Positions 6,215 through 14,441 of a stretch of 37,715 bases of DNA are shown piece by piece (position 1 is the first letter of the stretch; the number at the start of each line of letters is the position of its first letter). The notes under the pieces were generated by a model, which was not told the origin of the DNA, searched no databases, and saw only the letters and a list, made by a program, of their open reading frames with translations. The DNA is taken from positions 1 through 37,715 of the forward strand of contig DATJPR010000085.1 of NCBI GenBank assembly GCA_035506295.1, in the 5' to 3' direction. Origin of the DNA: DATJPR01 sp035506295 (GTDB lineage Bacteria; Bacteroidota; Ignavibacteria; UBA10030; UBA6906). A program made the translations under genes and the position numbers.

Positions 6215-8362
6215 TCAATTCACCTTTGGTTGATCAAGGATCGCAGCCAGATCCGACGGCCGCGTCACGGGCAGGTTGCAGGCGAAATTCTCACAGACGT
6301 ATGCGGCAGGACGGCCCGAGTCGAGAGGGAGACCGCGGATCAAGCCGGCAAGATCACGGAGCTCCGCTTGCTTGCCGGGATACACCGGCACGATGACCGC
6401 CCGTGGGAGATACCGCATGCGAACCTCCTTTTCGAGCGCCATCGTCGTCGAGTCGTTGCGGGGCCCGACCAGGACGATCTCCGACGCAGGACCCAGGCAT
6501 TGGTCGAGCGCGGACATCATGTTGGGCATGGCCACCGGCTGCTGCGCGAGCAAAGGTGAGAATGCCGCGAGAGTTTTTTCCGCGATGGTTCGCCACTCCG
6601 GCCGGTCAAGGAGCGCTGCAAGTCGAAGGAGGTTGAGAACGGCAATGGAGTTTCCGCTTGGTTCGGCTCCGTCATAATGTTCCTTCAGCCGCGCGATGAC
6701 CGTAGGGTCCCCGAGCGCCGTCTCAAAAAAGCCCCCATGCTCCTTGTCATGGAGAAGCTCGATCATCGTCTCTGTCAGTTCGCGCGCAGGAGACAACCAC
6801 CGGGATTCTCCCGTTGCGCTGTAGAGTTCGAGAAGGCCGTGGACGACGAACGAATAGTCTGCAAGATGGCCGTCGAGGCCCGCGAGCCCGTCGCGGAATC
6901 GGCGAAGAAGCCGCCCTGAGGACTTGTCCCGAAGACTCTGCAGTACGAAATCCGCCACCGCCTTTGCCGCATCGACATAGGATGTCGATTTCAGCACGCT
7001 CCCGGCCCTCGCCAGTGCTCCGATGACGAGCCCATTCCATGCGGACAGGATCTTTTCATCGCGGAAAGGGCGCGGTCGTTTCGAACGTTGAACATGGAGC
7101 GTCTCCTTGCCCCTGGAGAGGAGCGCCTTCAACTCTTCTTCTGATAGTCCCGCTATTTTTGAGAGGGTTTCCACATCCTCGGAAATATGGAGTATGTTCT
7201 TCCCCGCAAATTCTCCCTGTGGATCCACTGTGGCATTGCCCTCGTCGTCTACGCCATACCTCAGCGAAAGGATCCCGCCGTCGTGCTCACCCAGTATCTC
7301 AAGTATCTCTTTCTTTGTCCAAAGATAGAACGCCCCTTCCCCCTTCTCGTCGGAATCCGAGCTCGTCAGGCTGTCGGCATCCTCCGCCGAATAGAAGGCC
7401 CCCTGGCTATCGCGCATGTCGCGAAGAAGATAGTCCGCAGTCGAGCGAACCGCTTCCGCAAATAAGGATTTCCGAGTGACCAGGTACCCGCTGAGAAACA
7501 CGTCGATCAACTGCGCCTGGTCATAGAGCATCTTCTCGAAATGCGGCACCCGCCATTCAGGATCCACGGCATATCGGTGAAAGCCACCGCCAAGATGATC
7601 GAATATTCCGCCGTCCGCCATGGCATCAAGCGTTTTCTCCACCATGGTTAGCGCAGCTGGGACGCCTGTTCTGGAGTAATAGCGGAGCAGGAATTCGAGC
7701 ACGACGGGGCGCGGAAACTTCGCGCTGTGGCCGAATCCCCCCTGCACGGAATCGAAGGTCGACCTGAGCTGCTCGTAGCACTGATCGAGCGCCGATTTGC
7801 CGGGAAGCGCATCGCCCCGGACGGCGCCCGAAACATCCTGAAGAAACAACGCGAGGTTCCCTGCAGACTCCTCGACTTTGCTTCGTTCCATGCGCCAGAC
7901 GTCGGAGATTCTCTGGAGCAGCTCCACGAGCCCGATCCGGCCGTACTTTTGCATGGGAGGGAAATACGTTCCTCCGTAGAACGGCTTCAGCGCCGGCGTG
8001 AGAAACATCGTCATCGGCCACCCGCCGGATTCTCCCATCGCCTGAAGTGCCGTCATGTAGATGCGGTCGATGTCGGGCCTCTCCTCCCGGTCGACTTTGA
8101 CGGGAACGAATCGTTCGTTGAGGATTTCCGCGATGGTTGTGTTTTCGAACGACTCACGCTCCATCACATGGCACCAGTGACACGTGGAATAGCCCACGGA
8201 AAGAAACAACGGCTTGTCCTCGGAGCGCGCTTTGTGAAACGCCTCCTGACCCCAGGGAAACCAGTCGACCGGGTTGTGCGCGTGCTGGAGAAGATACGGA
8301 CTCTTCTCATGGATCAGCCGATTCGCTCCGATCCCTGGAAGTTTTGCCTTAGTATGGTCCAT
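6215..8362 (-). CDS. Thioredoxin-domain protein, DUF255 / YyaL (SPATA20-like)
   Basis: A 715-residue cytoplasmic protein with an N-terminal thioredoxin-fold DUF255 domain and a C-terminal (alpha/alpha)6-barrel of glycosidase type. The N-terminus has the family signature RLIHEKSPYLLQHAHNPVDW, the CxxC site STCHWCHVM and VKVDREERPDID. The barrel has GGGFHRYAVDPEWRVPHFEK and later YSAEDADS. Length is normal for the family. The biochemical role is not settled; redox and sugar-epimerase-like functions have both been suggested for relatives. The ATG at 8362 lies 23 bases after the stop of the ABC exporter, so they probably form one transcript. Confidence 0.92.
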   Translation of the reverse strand: MDHTKAKLPGIGANRLIHEKSPYLLQHAHNPVDWFPWGQEAFHKARSEDKPLFLSVGYSTCHWCHVMERESFENTTIAEILNERFVPVKVDREERPDIDRIYMTALQAMGESGGWPMTMFLTPALKPFYGGTYFPPMQKYGRIGLVELLQRISDVWRMERSKVEESAGNLALFLQDVSGAVRGDALPGKSALDQCYEQLRSTFDSVQGGFGHSAKFPRPVVLEFLLRYYSRTGVPAALTMVEKTLDAMADGGIFDHLGGGFHRYAVDPEWRVPHFEKMLYDQAQLIDVFLSGYLVTRKSLFAEAVRSTADYLLRDMRDSQGAFYSAEDADSLTSSDSDEKGEGAFYLWTKKEILEILGEHDGGILSLRYGVDDEGNATVDPQGEFAGKNILHISEDVETLSKIAGLSEEELKALLSRGKETLHVQRSKRPRPFRDEKILSAWNGLVIGALARAGSVLKSTSYVDAAKAVADFVLQSLRDKSSGRLLRRFRDGLAGLDGHLADYSFVVHGLLELYSATGESRWLSPARELTETMIELLHDKEHGGFFETALGDPTVIARLKEHYDGAEPSGNSIAVLNLLRLAALLDRPEWRTIAEKTLAAFSPLLAQQPVAMPNMMSALDQCLGPASEIVLVGPRNDSTTMALEKEVRMRYLPRAVIVPVYPGKQAELRDLAGLIRGLPLDSGRPAAYVCENFACNLPVTRPSDLAAILDQPKVN

Positions 8363-8385
8363 TGCCGGTTGTCAAGGAATTCATT

Positions 8386-10155
8386 TCACGCGGCAGCGGC
8401 GCCTGCCTCGCCTTCGAGATTTTCACCCACCTGCTGACGCCACATCGCATAATACAGTCCTTTGAGATCGAGGAGCTCCTCGTGACGTCCCTGTTCAACG
8501 ATGGTTCCTTTCTCCAGAACATAAATGCGGTCCGCGTGAAGGATGGTGGAGAGCCTGTGCGCAATGAGGACAGTGATCACCTCCTGGTTATCCGACACCT
8601 GTCGTATCGTCTCGGTAATCCCATGTTCAGTCAGGGAATCGAGAGAGGAGGTTGCCTCGTCGAACACGAGAAGATCGGGCCGGCGCAGGAGCGCGCGAGC
8701 GATGGCGAGGCGCTGTTTCTCACCACCCGAAACCTTCACTCCGCCTTCGCCGATCAGCGTGTCGAGACCCTTGTCCGCCCGGGCCAGGAGCGGATCGCAG
8801 GCCGCTTTATGCAGCACATCAAGACATTCTTCATCGCTTGCAGTCGGATTGACGAAGAGAAGGTTCTCGCGGATCGTCCCGGCAAAGAGCTGAGTCTCCT
8901 GTGTGACGATGCCGATGCGCTCGCGGAAGGCGTCGAGATCGATCGTTTCGGCCGGGTTCCCATTGTAGAGAATTGCTCCGCGCTCGGGGTGATACAACCC
9001 AAGGAGAATCTTCACGAGCGTGCTCTTTCCGGCGCCGGACGGGCCGACAAAGGCAATGGTCTCTCCCCCGGTCACTTCGAATGACACGCCATCCAGCGCG
9101 TGCCTCGAGGACGACTGATGCCGGAAGGAGACGCGCTCGAATACCAGTCGCGTGAGCTTCCCCACGGCGACGGGAGATGCCGGTTTGGTCTCGATCGGTA
9201 GTTTGAGAAGGTCTGCAAACGTCATGAGCGACACCTCCGCTTCGCGATAAATATTCACGACGTTCCCGATTTCCTGCAGCGGACCGAAAATGAAGAAAGA
9301 ATAGATGAAGAGGGAGAAGAACTGGCCGACCGTAATCAACTGGGCGAAAATTAGGTAGAGCATGAGGAAGAGGATGCTTGTCCTCAGGAAATTCACCGAG
9401 CTCCCCTGGATGAAACTCAGCTTCCGGACATAACGCACCTTCTTCAGCTCGAGCGAAAGGATCTTCTCGGTCGTCGCGTTCAAGCGACGTACCTCCTGAT
9501 CGGCAAGGCCGAGACTCTTCACAAGCTCGATGTTGCGCAACGACTCGGTCGTAGCGCCGGCGAGAGCGGTGGTCTCGGCGACAATCGTCCGCTGGATGGT
9601 TTTGATTTTCTTGCTGAGCACAGAGCTGAGAACACCGAGCACCGGAACGGTGGCGAAGAATGCAGGAACGATGATCCAGTGGACCGAAAACCCGTAGATC
9701 ATCACAAAGATGACGCCGATCAACGTCGTGAAGACGATGTTGATCATGGCGGAAACCAGCCGCTCGACATCGGAGCGGACCTTCTGAAGCTTGCCGAGCG
9801 CTTCCCCGCTGCGCTGATCTTCAAACTTCTCATACGGCAGTCGAAGCGAATGCGCAAGGCCGTCGGCATACATCTGCGCACCGAGGCGCTGGGTGATGAC
9901 ATTGATATAGTAGTCCTGGAAATTCTTCGCCACCCGCGAGACGAACGCAACGCCGACGGCAGCAAGGAGCAACAGCGAGACACCCTGGAAGAACTGCCCC
10001 GTGGTGTATTCCCGGAATCGAGTCGCGTAGCGATCGATGACCTGTCGGAAAATCAGTGGATCTAAAAGAGAGAAGACAATATTGACTGCCGCCAGGAAGA
10101 GGGCGAGGAGTATCAGCTTCCAGTAGCGCCGGAGGTAGGGTGCAAGGGTTTTCAT
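8386..10155 (-). CDS. ABC exporter, fused permease and ATPase (MsbA/MDR type)
   Basis: A half-transporter of 589 residues that would dimerise in the inner membrane. The first 320 residues hold about six membrane spans (ABC_membrane domain). The nucleotide-binding domain has Walker A VGPSGAGKSTL (about 370-380), Q-loop IVTQETQLF, signature VSGGEKQRLAIARAL, Walker B LLVFDEATSSLDS and H-loop LIAHRLS. All catalytic elements are intact. The cargo cannot be read from sequence; lipids or drugs are usual for this class. The alanine-rich end (EAGAAAA) is a short unstructured tail. First gene of a likely pair with the DUF255 gene; transcribed away from tRNA-Ala. Confidence 0.93.
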   Translation of the reverse strand: MKTLAPYLRRYWKLILLALFLAAVNIVFSLLDPLIFRQVIDRYATRFREYTTGQFFQGVSLLLLAAVGVAFVSRVAKNFQDYYINVITQRLGAQMYADGLAHSLRLPYEKFEDQRSGEALGKLQKVRSDVERLVSAMINIVFTTLIGVIFVMIYGFSVHWIIVPAFFATVPVLGVLSSVLSKKIKTIQRTIVAETTALAGATTESLRNIELVKSLGLADQEVRRLNATTEKILSLELKKVRYVRKLSFIQGSSVNFLRTSILFLMLYLIFAQLITVGQFFSLFIYSFFIFGPLQEIGNVVNIYREAEVSLMTFADLLKLPIETKPASPVAVGKLTRLVFERVSFRHQSSSRHALDGVSFEVTGGETIAFVGPSGAGKSTLVKILLGLYHPERGAILYNGNPAETIDLDAFRERIGIVTQETQLFAGTIRENLLFVNPTASDEECLDVLHKAACDPLLARADKGLDTLIGEGGVKVSGGEKQRLAIARALLRRPDLLVFDEATSSLDSLTEHGITETIRQVSDNQEVITVLIAHRLSTILHADRIYVLEKGTIVEQGRHEELLDLKGLYYAMWRQQVGENLEGEAGAAAA

Positions 10156-10248
10156 GCAAAGAACGCGTGTTGTGCCTGAATGCTTTCATGATACATATTC
10201 CACCGCTGATATGCACAATCATACGAAGGGCATTCCCTGCCGGAATCA

Positions 10249-10277
10249 TTGAATTTGGCAAGGATTCTTCGTATGTT
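10249..10277 (+). promoter_or_regulatory. Promoter of tRNA-Ala
   Basis: TTGAAT (10249-10254) and TATGTT (10272-10277) with exactly 17 bases between them, each 4 of 6 to the sigma-70 consensus, ending 13 bases before the mature tRNA. Confidence 0.55.
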
Positions 10278-10290
10278 GCGTTGGAACACC

Positions 10291-10363
10291 GGGGCTGTAG
10301 CTCAGTTGGGAGAGCGCGTGAATGGCATTCACGAGGTCAGGGGTTCGATCCCCCTCAGCTCCA
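10291..10363 (+). tRNA. tRNA-Ala, anticodon GGC
   Basis: A 73-base cloverleaf. The acceptor GGGGCTG pairs with CAGCTCC (one G-U), the D-stem GCTC pairs with GAGC, the anticodon stem CGTGA pairs with TCACG with loop ATGGCAT (anticodon GGC, reading GCC and GCU), and the T-stem AGGGG pairs with CCCCT around TTCGATC. The discriminator base is A; the CCA end is not encoded. It stands alone with its own promoter, and a strong hairpin begins one base after it. Confidence 0.97.
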
Positions 10364-10400
10364 CGATCCCGCTCTCTGGCGACGCCAGAGAGCGGGATCG
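10364..10400 (+). terminator. 17-bp perfect hairpin after tRNA-Ala
   Basis: CGATCCCGCTCTCTGGC (10364-10380), loop GAC, then its exact complement (10384-10400). It starts one base after the tRNA. No T-run follows, so it is not a textbook intrinsic terminator. It may act as a terminator, a processing signal or an RNA 3' end protector. Confidence 0.6.
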
Positions 10401-10401
10401 A

Positions 10402-10439
10402 ATTACCGATTATCCATATCCCATCGATAACGGGTAATC
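10402..10439. repeat. Imperfect inverted repeat
   Basis: ATTACC and TTATC in the left half pair with GATAA and GGTAAT in the right half, with a 2x2 internal mismatch and an 11-base loop. It directly follows the hairpin at 10364-10400, so the two form a tandem hairpin array. Confidence 0.45.
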
Positions 10440-10524
10440 ATTCCCGCCTTCCTTTTTTGGCCACCTGACCACCTTCCTCCAGCCTTGATCCGAAATCTGC
10501 CTCTCTGCATTGCTGGAGCAGCCT

Positions 10525-10550
10525 TTTTGTGCTTCCTCATTGGCACAAAA
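10525..10550. promoter_or_regulatory. Inverted repeat upstream of the hemerythrin gene
   Basis: TTTTGTGC, 10-base spacer, GCACAAAA: perfect 8-bp arms, about 85 bases before the hemerythrin ATG. The size and symmetry suit a dimeric regulator of CRP/FNR-like size, but the half-site is not the standard one. It could instead be an RNA hairpin. In the rest of the 10440-10633 gap I see no convincing promoter. Confidence 0.4.
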
Positions 10551-10633
10551 TCTGCTAACTCCTGACGCATTGTCGGTGCTGCGTTGATGGCACCATTCAC
10601 AGGTACAAGAATGCTTGAACGGAGGGTGGCGTT

Positions 10634-11041
10634 ATGCCTCTTATTCAGTGGGATGATTCTCTCAAGGTTAATGTGATGATCTTCGATCAGCAACATCAGA
10701 AGCTCGTCGGGATGATCAATGAGCTTTACGACGCGATGAAAGAGGGGCGGAGCAAGGAAGTCCTCGGCAAGATCCTTGATGGACTGGTGGACTACACGAT
10801 CACTCACTTCACCATGGAAGAGAAGGTCATGGAGCAACACAAATACCCGGCCTACACGAAGCAGAAAAGGGAGCATGAGAATCTGACCACCAGTGTGCGC
10901 ATCCTGCAGGAAAAGTTCAAAGGTGGGAAGACGTCCGTAAGCATCGATACGCTGAGCTTCCTCAAAAGCTGGCTGACGGACCACATCAAGGGTTCGGACA
11001 AAGCGTATGGCCCGTACCTCAACTCCAAAGGGGTCCGGTAG
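10634..11041 (+). CDS. Bacteriohemerythrin-like protein with one iron ligand changed
   Basis: A 135-residue four-helix protein of the hemerythrin family, which binds O2 at a di-iron site and can carry or sense oxygen. Recognisable ligands are His21 (DQQHQKL), His58 and Glu62 (HFTMEE), His81 (REHENL), His117 and Asp122 (DHIKGSD), in family spacing. At position 77, where the motif HxxxH expects His, the codon is CAG (Gln). No signal peptide or fused domain is present, so it is cytoplasmic and single-domain. GGAGGG lies 7 bases before the ATG. A terminator follows at 11085. Confidence 0.9.
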   Translation: MPLIQWDDSLKVNVMIFDQQHQKLVGMINELYDAMKEGRSKEVLGKILDGLVDYTITHFTMEEKVMEQHKYPAYTKQKREHENLTTSVRILQEKFKGGKTSVSIDTLSFLKSWLTDHIKGSDKAYGPYLNSKGVR

Positions 11042-11084
11042 GGTTCAGTCGCTGTTTCACCAAACACGCAACACGCGAACACAT

Positions 11085-11121
11085 AACGCAAAGGCCCGCA
11101 TCGCACGCGGGCTTTGCGTTT
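11085..11121 (+). terminator. Terminator after the hemerythrin gene
   Basis: AACGCAAAGGCCCGC (11085-11099) pairs with GCGGGCTTTGCGTT (11107-11120) with one bulged G and a 7-base loop; a short T-run overlaps the right arm. Confidence 0.75.
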
Positions 11122-11134
11122 CCACGGCTCCTCG

Positions 11135-11163
11135 TTGAAATTTCCCGGCTTTCTCCGTACTTT
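11135..11163 (+). promoter_or_regulatory. Candidate promoter for the DUF4013 gene
   Basis: TTGAAA (11135-11140, 5 of 6) and TACTTT (11158-11163, 3 of 6) separated by 17 bases, giving a leader of about 120 bases. The rest of the gap to 11289 shows no further structure. Confidence 0.4.
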
Positions 11164-11289
11164 GTTCAGCCACCATCCTCATACGCCCTCGGCGACTTTC
11201 ATGCCTTACCAACCATCTCACTGCCCTATCGCAACCATCGGTGGCTCCATTGCGGTTTTCCGATCACACTCTCCACGACAGGAACAACA

Positions 11290-11964
11290 ATGAGCGACAT
11301 CGGCCTCGCCTTCAGCGCTCCGTTCAAAGACCCCGACTGGGGGATGAAATTCACCATCGGCGCGCTTGTCGTGCTGCTTTGCATCACCGGGCTGGGGATT
11401 TTCGTTCTTGCGGGCTACTTCGTGCAGTTGACGCAACGAGTGATGCGACAGGAACAGCATCCCCTTCCCGCCTGGACCGACCTTGGAGTGAAACTCATTA
11501 TTGGTGTGAAGTACGCCGTGGTCTGGATCCTCTATGCGCTTCCGGTGATCCTGCTTGCCATACCGATCGCGATCCTGACGGCGCTGGTGGCCGTGCAAGA
11601 GCCCACGGCCTCCATGGCGATATTCACTTCGATGTACTTTGTCGTTTTTGCGCTGATCGTGGTAGTGTACAGCGTTCTCGTCTCGCTGCTCACTCCCATC
11701 ATCGCCTTCCGGTTTGCCGCCCGCGAGAAAATATCCGATGCGCTTGACCTCGTCGCGATCTTCAGAACATTCAAGGCGAACTGGGAAGGCACGGTCGTCG
11801 TGGCTCTCCTCGCTGTTGTCGTCCAGGCATTGGGGGCATTCGGTCTGATCGGTCTAATTGTCGGCGTGCTGTTTACGATGTTTTATGTGTACATGGTGTC
11901 TGCGTATCTGTACGGTTTGTTGTATTGTGATTATCGGAAGAAGGGCGGTGAGGCATTGGTGTGA
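11290..11964 (+). CDS. DUF4013-family membrane protein
   Basis: A 224-residue integral membrane protein. Around residues 54-64 it has the family feature QHPLPAWTDLG between the first membrane span (about 23-47) and a second hydrophobic block (68-100). More spans follow at about 112-140 and 165-212. Function is unknown for the family; it resembles membrane proteins that package or scaffold other components. AGGA lies about 8 bases before the ATG. Its TGA overlaps the GTG start of the lipoprotein gene, so the two are coupled in translation and may work together. Confidence 0.85.
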   Translation: MSDIGLAFSAPFKDPDWGMKFTIGALVVLLCITGLGIFVLAGYFVQLTQRVMRQEQHPLPAWTDLGVKLIIGVKYAVVWILYALPVILLAIPIAILTALVAVQEPTASMAIFTSMYFVVFALIVVVYSVLVSLLTPIIAFRFAAREKISDALDLVAIFRTFKANWEGTVVVALLAVVVQALGAFGLIGLIVGVLFTMFYVYMVSAYLYGLLYCDYRKKGGEALV

Positions 11965-12368
11965 AGAAGATGCTCGGGTTGTGCGGCGGGGCCCTGCTGC
12001 TTCTCGCTGGCGGATGCAAAGACGTAAATCCGGGATTGGCCAACGGCCAAAGCCCCTCGAATATATATTTCCCCGCGAACAATGTCAGCTATTCCAAGCA
12101 GGTCCAACCGTTGTTCGATCAAGCATGCTCCCTGGTGGGATGCCACGATGACGGGGCCCATGAAAGCGCATTGCGTTTGACAAGCTATGCAAACCTGATG
12201 TTTCAGCTGCCGGGAATTGTTGTGGCGGGCAAGCCCGATCAAAGCGAGCTCGTGCTTCGAATCCAGGGAAGCATCGGCCAGCGAATGCCGCCGAGCACAA
12301 ACCAGCTCAACGACAATCAAGTCAACGGCATCAGGACATGGATAGTGGAAGGCGCAAAGAACAACTAG
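11961..12368 (+). CDS. Cytochrome c-like lipoprotein (Cx4CH motif)
   Basis: A 135-residue protein with a GTG start overlapping the previous stop (GTGA). Residues 1-18 form a lipoprotein signal ending LAGG, with Cys19 as the lipidation site, so it is anchored facing the periplasm or outer membrane. The mature part contains VQPLFDQACSLVGCHDD with Cys56, Cys61 and His62, a Cx4CH spacing in place of the usual Cx2CH. Near the end come QRMPPSTNQL (Met109 as possible axial ligand) and IRTWIVEGAKNN, the C-terminal helix pattern of small c-type cytochromes. Likely heme-binding, but this is inferred. The stop codon TAG is the first element of the repeat that follows. Confidence 0.78.
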   Translation: MKKMLGLCGGALLLLAGGCKDVNPGLANGQSPSNIYFPANNVSYSKQVQPLFDQACSLVGCHDDGAHESALRLTSYANLMFQLPGIVVAGKPDQSELVLRIQGSIGQRMPPSTNQLNDNQVNGIRTWIVEGAKNN

Positions 12369-12478
12369 GGGCTAGGGGCTGAGGACTAGGAGCTTGCTCA
12401 CGGTCTCATCGTCTCAAAGTCCCCGAGTCTCCCCCGTTCTCCCCATCTCCCACTCTCCCTATCTCCTAGCACACATGC
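12366..12478. repeat. Composite purine-strand repeat between convergent genes
   Basis: It contains CTAGGGGCTAGGGGCTGAGG, then TCTCATCGTCTCAAAGT, then a run of CTCCC-type units ending in TCTCCTAGC. The complement shows GCTAGGAGA, repeated GGGAGA units, and GACTTTGAGACGATGAGAC. The same parts are found at 21961-22072. It fills the gap between the lipoprotein gene and nadK, and no other feature is visible there. Confidence 0.75.
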
Positions 12479-12481
12479 CTA

Positions 12482-13360
12482 TTATCGGCTCCTGGGGTTC
12501 CGTCCCCAGTGCAGCTTCGCCCTCAGCACGTCAAAGTACGACTTGTCGGGACGCTTGACAAGGCGGACGGGGAATGCGGCTTTCCTGACATTCAGCTCGA
12601 TGGGCGGTCGGAGCGGCACCTGCGTCTGTCCGTCGATGGACACCAGGATTTCGTCGCTTGCCGATTGCACAATGACTTTAATGAGACTGGTCTCCGGGAC
12701 GATCAATGGACGGCCGCTGAGCGTGTGAGGAGAAATCGGGGTAATGCCGAAGACGCGACTGGCGGGCGTTACGATCGGACCGCCGTTGGAAAGCGCATAC
12801 GCCGTGGATCCGGTGGGCGTGGAGATGATCAGACCGTCACCGCGGTACGTCACCGCGTAGTCGCCGTCGATGTGTGTTTCGACATCGATCACGCGCGAGG
12901 AACGCGATTTGTCCACGACCACATCGTTCACTCCATGAAACGTCCTCCCCGGCGCTGAAGGGGTCGTTGCCTCGAGGACCAGCCGCTCTTCGACGCGGTA
13001 CCGCCCGGCGAGAAGATCCCGCGTCGCCGTGGGCAGCTCCTCCGGCGTCACTTCGGCAAGGAATCCCAGCTTCCCCAGGTTCACGCCGAGGATCGGGGTA
13101 CTTCGCTCTCCTACTTCCCGTGCCGCCGCCAGGATGGTCCCGTCGCCGCCGAATGAGACGAGAATATCTGCGCCTGCAGAGGCAACCGACGTTTGACAGA
13201 CGTGTCCGGCCGAAATACTCTCATCGACGGCCGCAAGCAGTTCTGCAATGCGCCGGTCGACAACGTAATCAATCCCCATATTCTCCAGAGCCCGCGCAAA
13301 TGCTGCAACGGCCTTCCGCAGCCCGGGCTTGTTGAGGTTCCCGCTGATTGCGAGTTTCAT
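12482..13360 (-). CDS. nadK: NAD kinase
   Basis: Phosphorylates NAD+ to NADP+ in the cytoplasm. The 292-residue protein has the family's GGDGTILAAA (residues 71-80), GVNLGKLGFLAE, the substrate motif GVNDVVV (Asn-Asp in place of the usual Asn-Glu) and STPTGSTAYALSNGGPIV. Length is typical. The ATG overlaps the DUF1844 stop by four bases (ATGA), so it is translated at the end of the long minus-strand run that begins at 21877. No Shine-Dalgarno sequence is visible, as expected for a coupled start. Confidence 0.96.
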   Translation of the reverse strand: MKLAISGNLNKPGLRKAVAAFARALENMGIDYVVDRRIAELLAAVDESISAGHVCQTSVASAGADILVSFGGDGTILAAAREVGERSTPILGVNLGKLGFLAEVTPEELPTATRDLLAGRYRVEERLVLEATTPSAPGRTFHGVNDVVVDKSRSSRVIDVETHIDGDYAVTYRGDGLIISTPTGSTAYALSNGGPIVTPASRVFGITPISPHTLSGRPLIVPETSLIKVIVQSASDEILVSIDGQTQVPLRPPIELNVRKAAFPVRLVKRPDKSYFDVLRAKLHWGRNPRSR

Positions 13361-13671
13361 CCCTGTTTTTCACCGGTTGAAGAATCGCCGTGTCCCGCTG
13401 AGGGCTCTGGTTTGCCCGCCTCATCCACATAGTTGAGCCGGAGTTCATGCAGGATCTGGCTGAGGAATCGTTCTTCATCGTCCGTGAGGTTTCCCTTCGT
13501 CTTCTCCCGGATCATGTCGAGCATGTCGATCGAGGCCTGGGCCCCCTGCAAATCCCGCTCAATCTTGTCCGAGAGAGGATTCTTCACCTTCCCGAGCTGC
13601 TGCATCGTTGCCGAGTGCAGCGAAAACACCAGCTGCATAAAAAGAAATCGGTGCTTCTCCTTTTGTTCCAT
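13357..13671 (-). CDS. DUF1844 domain protein
   Basis: A 104-residue acidic helical protein. The stretch HRFLFMQLVFSLHSATMQQLGKV, then NPLSDKIERDLQGAQASIDML and KTKGNLTDDEERFLSQILHELRLNYVDE match the DUF1844 pattern. Function of the family is unknown; no enzyme motif is visible. The ATG at 13671 was chosen over an upstream TTG because AGGAG lies 8 bases before it. The C-terminus (GHGDSSTGEKQG) is disordered. It overlaps nadK by four bases and follows the GT2 gene by 13. Confidence 0.88.
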   Translation of the reverse strand: MEQKEKHRFLFMQLVFSLHSATMQQLGKVKNPLSDKIERDLQGAQASIDMLDMIREKTKGNLTDDEERFLSQILHELRLNYVDEAGKPEPSAGHGDSSTGEKQG

Positions 13672-13684
13672 GCTCGCACTCCTT

Positions 13685-14440
13685 TCAACGTGAAGTCCGC
13701 GCAAGGTCCCACAGCTTCGCGTACTTCACAAATACGTAGGCTGATGAGACAACGCAAAGTATCAATCCATGGACCCCGTCGAGAAAGCCCAGGCGAAAGA
13801 TGTACATCCGAAGGAACGTGAACGGCGGGCGAAAAACGAGGTCCGTGAGACCTGCCGACCGTCCCCTGCTGAGAAGATCCTCGGCGGCAAGACTCGTGTA
13901 CGTGTTGAACTTCTTGAAATAGTGGTCAAGGTCTCCATCGGTAAAGTGCAGGAGATCATTCTTGAGATGACCGGGGGATCCATCGAGCGACAGTTGCTCG
14001 TGGACCTTGGTTTCGCTGAAGTGCGCCCGACCGCGCCGGAAGAGCCTGACGATTCGCCCCGGGTACCATCCGCAGTGGCGGATCCACTTCCCGAGAAAGT
14101 ACGCTCTCCGTGCAAGGTCAAAACCCGAGAGGTCCTGAGGATCGTCCCTGACCACCTGCCGGATCTCTTCACCGAGCTCCGGCGTGACGCGCTCATCCGC
14201 ATCGAGCCAGAGGATCCAGTCCCCTTTTGCCTGTTCCAGCGCCCGGTTGCGCGCGTGTCCGTAACCCTTCCACGCGATCGTGATGATGTCCGGGGTGAAC
14301 GTCCGTGCCAACGGCACGGTTTTGTCGGTGCTGCCGGAGTCCACCACAATGATCTGGTCCGCCCACCGGACCGTCTCCAGACACTCCGCGATGTTCCGTT
14401 CTTCGTTCAACGTCAGCGTTACCACAGTGAGCGTCGCCAT
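13685..14440 (-). CDS. Family 2 glycosyltransferase, WaaE/KdtX-like
   Basis: A cytoplasmic GT-A enzyme expected to add a sugar to the LPS core or a related glycolipid. In the 251-residue protein, LTLNEERNIAECL and VVDSGSTDKT bind the nucleotide sugar. GHARNRAL and the metal-binding LWLDADERVTPE follow, then GWYPGRIVRLFRRG and a hydrophobic C-terminal segment (about 215-245) that may touch the membrane. The ATG at 14440 lies one base after the ligase stop; the longer TTG-started frame is less likely. Paralogue of the GT2 at 17493, with the same WYP and R-LFR landmarks. Ligase and flippase lie just upstream. Confidence 0.9.
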   Translation of the reverse strand: MATLTVVTLTLNEERNIAECLETVRWADQIIVVDSGSTDKTVPLARTFTPDIITIAWKGYGHARNRALEQAKGDWILWLDADERVTPELGEEIRQVVRDDPQDLSGFDLARRAYFLGKWIRHCGWYPGRIVRLFRRGRAHFSETKVHEQLSLDGSPGHLKNDLLHFTDGDLDHYFKKFNTYTSLAAEDLLSRGRSAGLTDLVFRPPFTFLRMYIFRLGFLDGVHGLILCVVSSAYVFVKYAKLWDLARTSR

Positions 14441-14441
14441 C

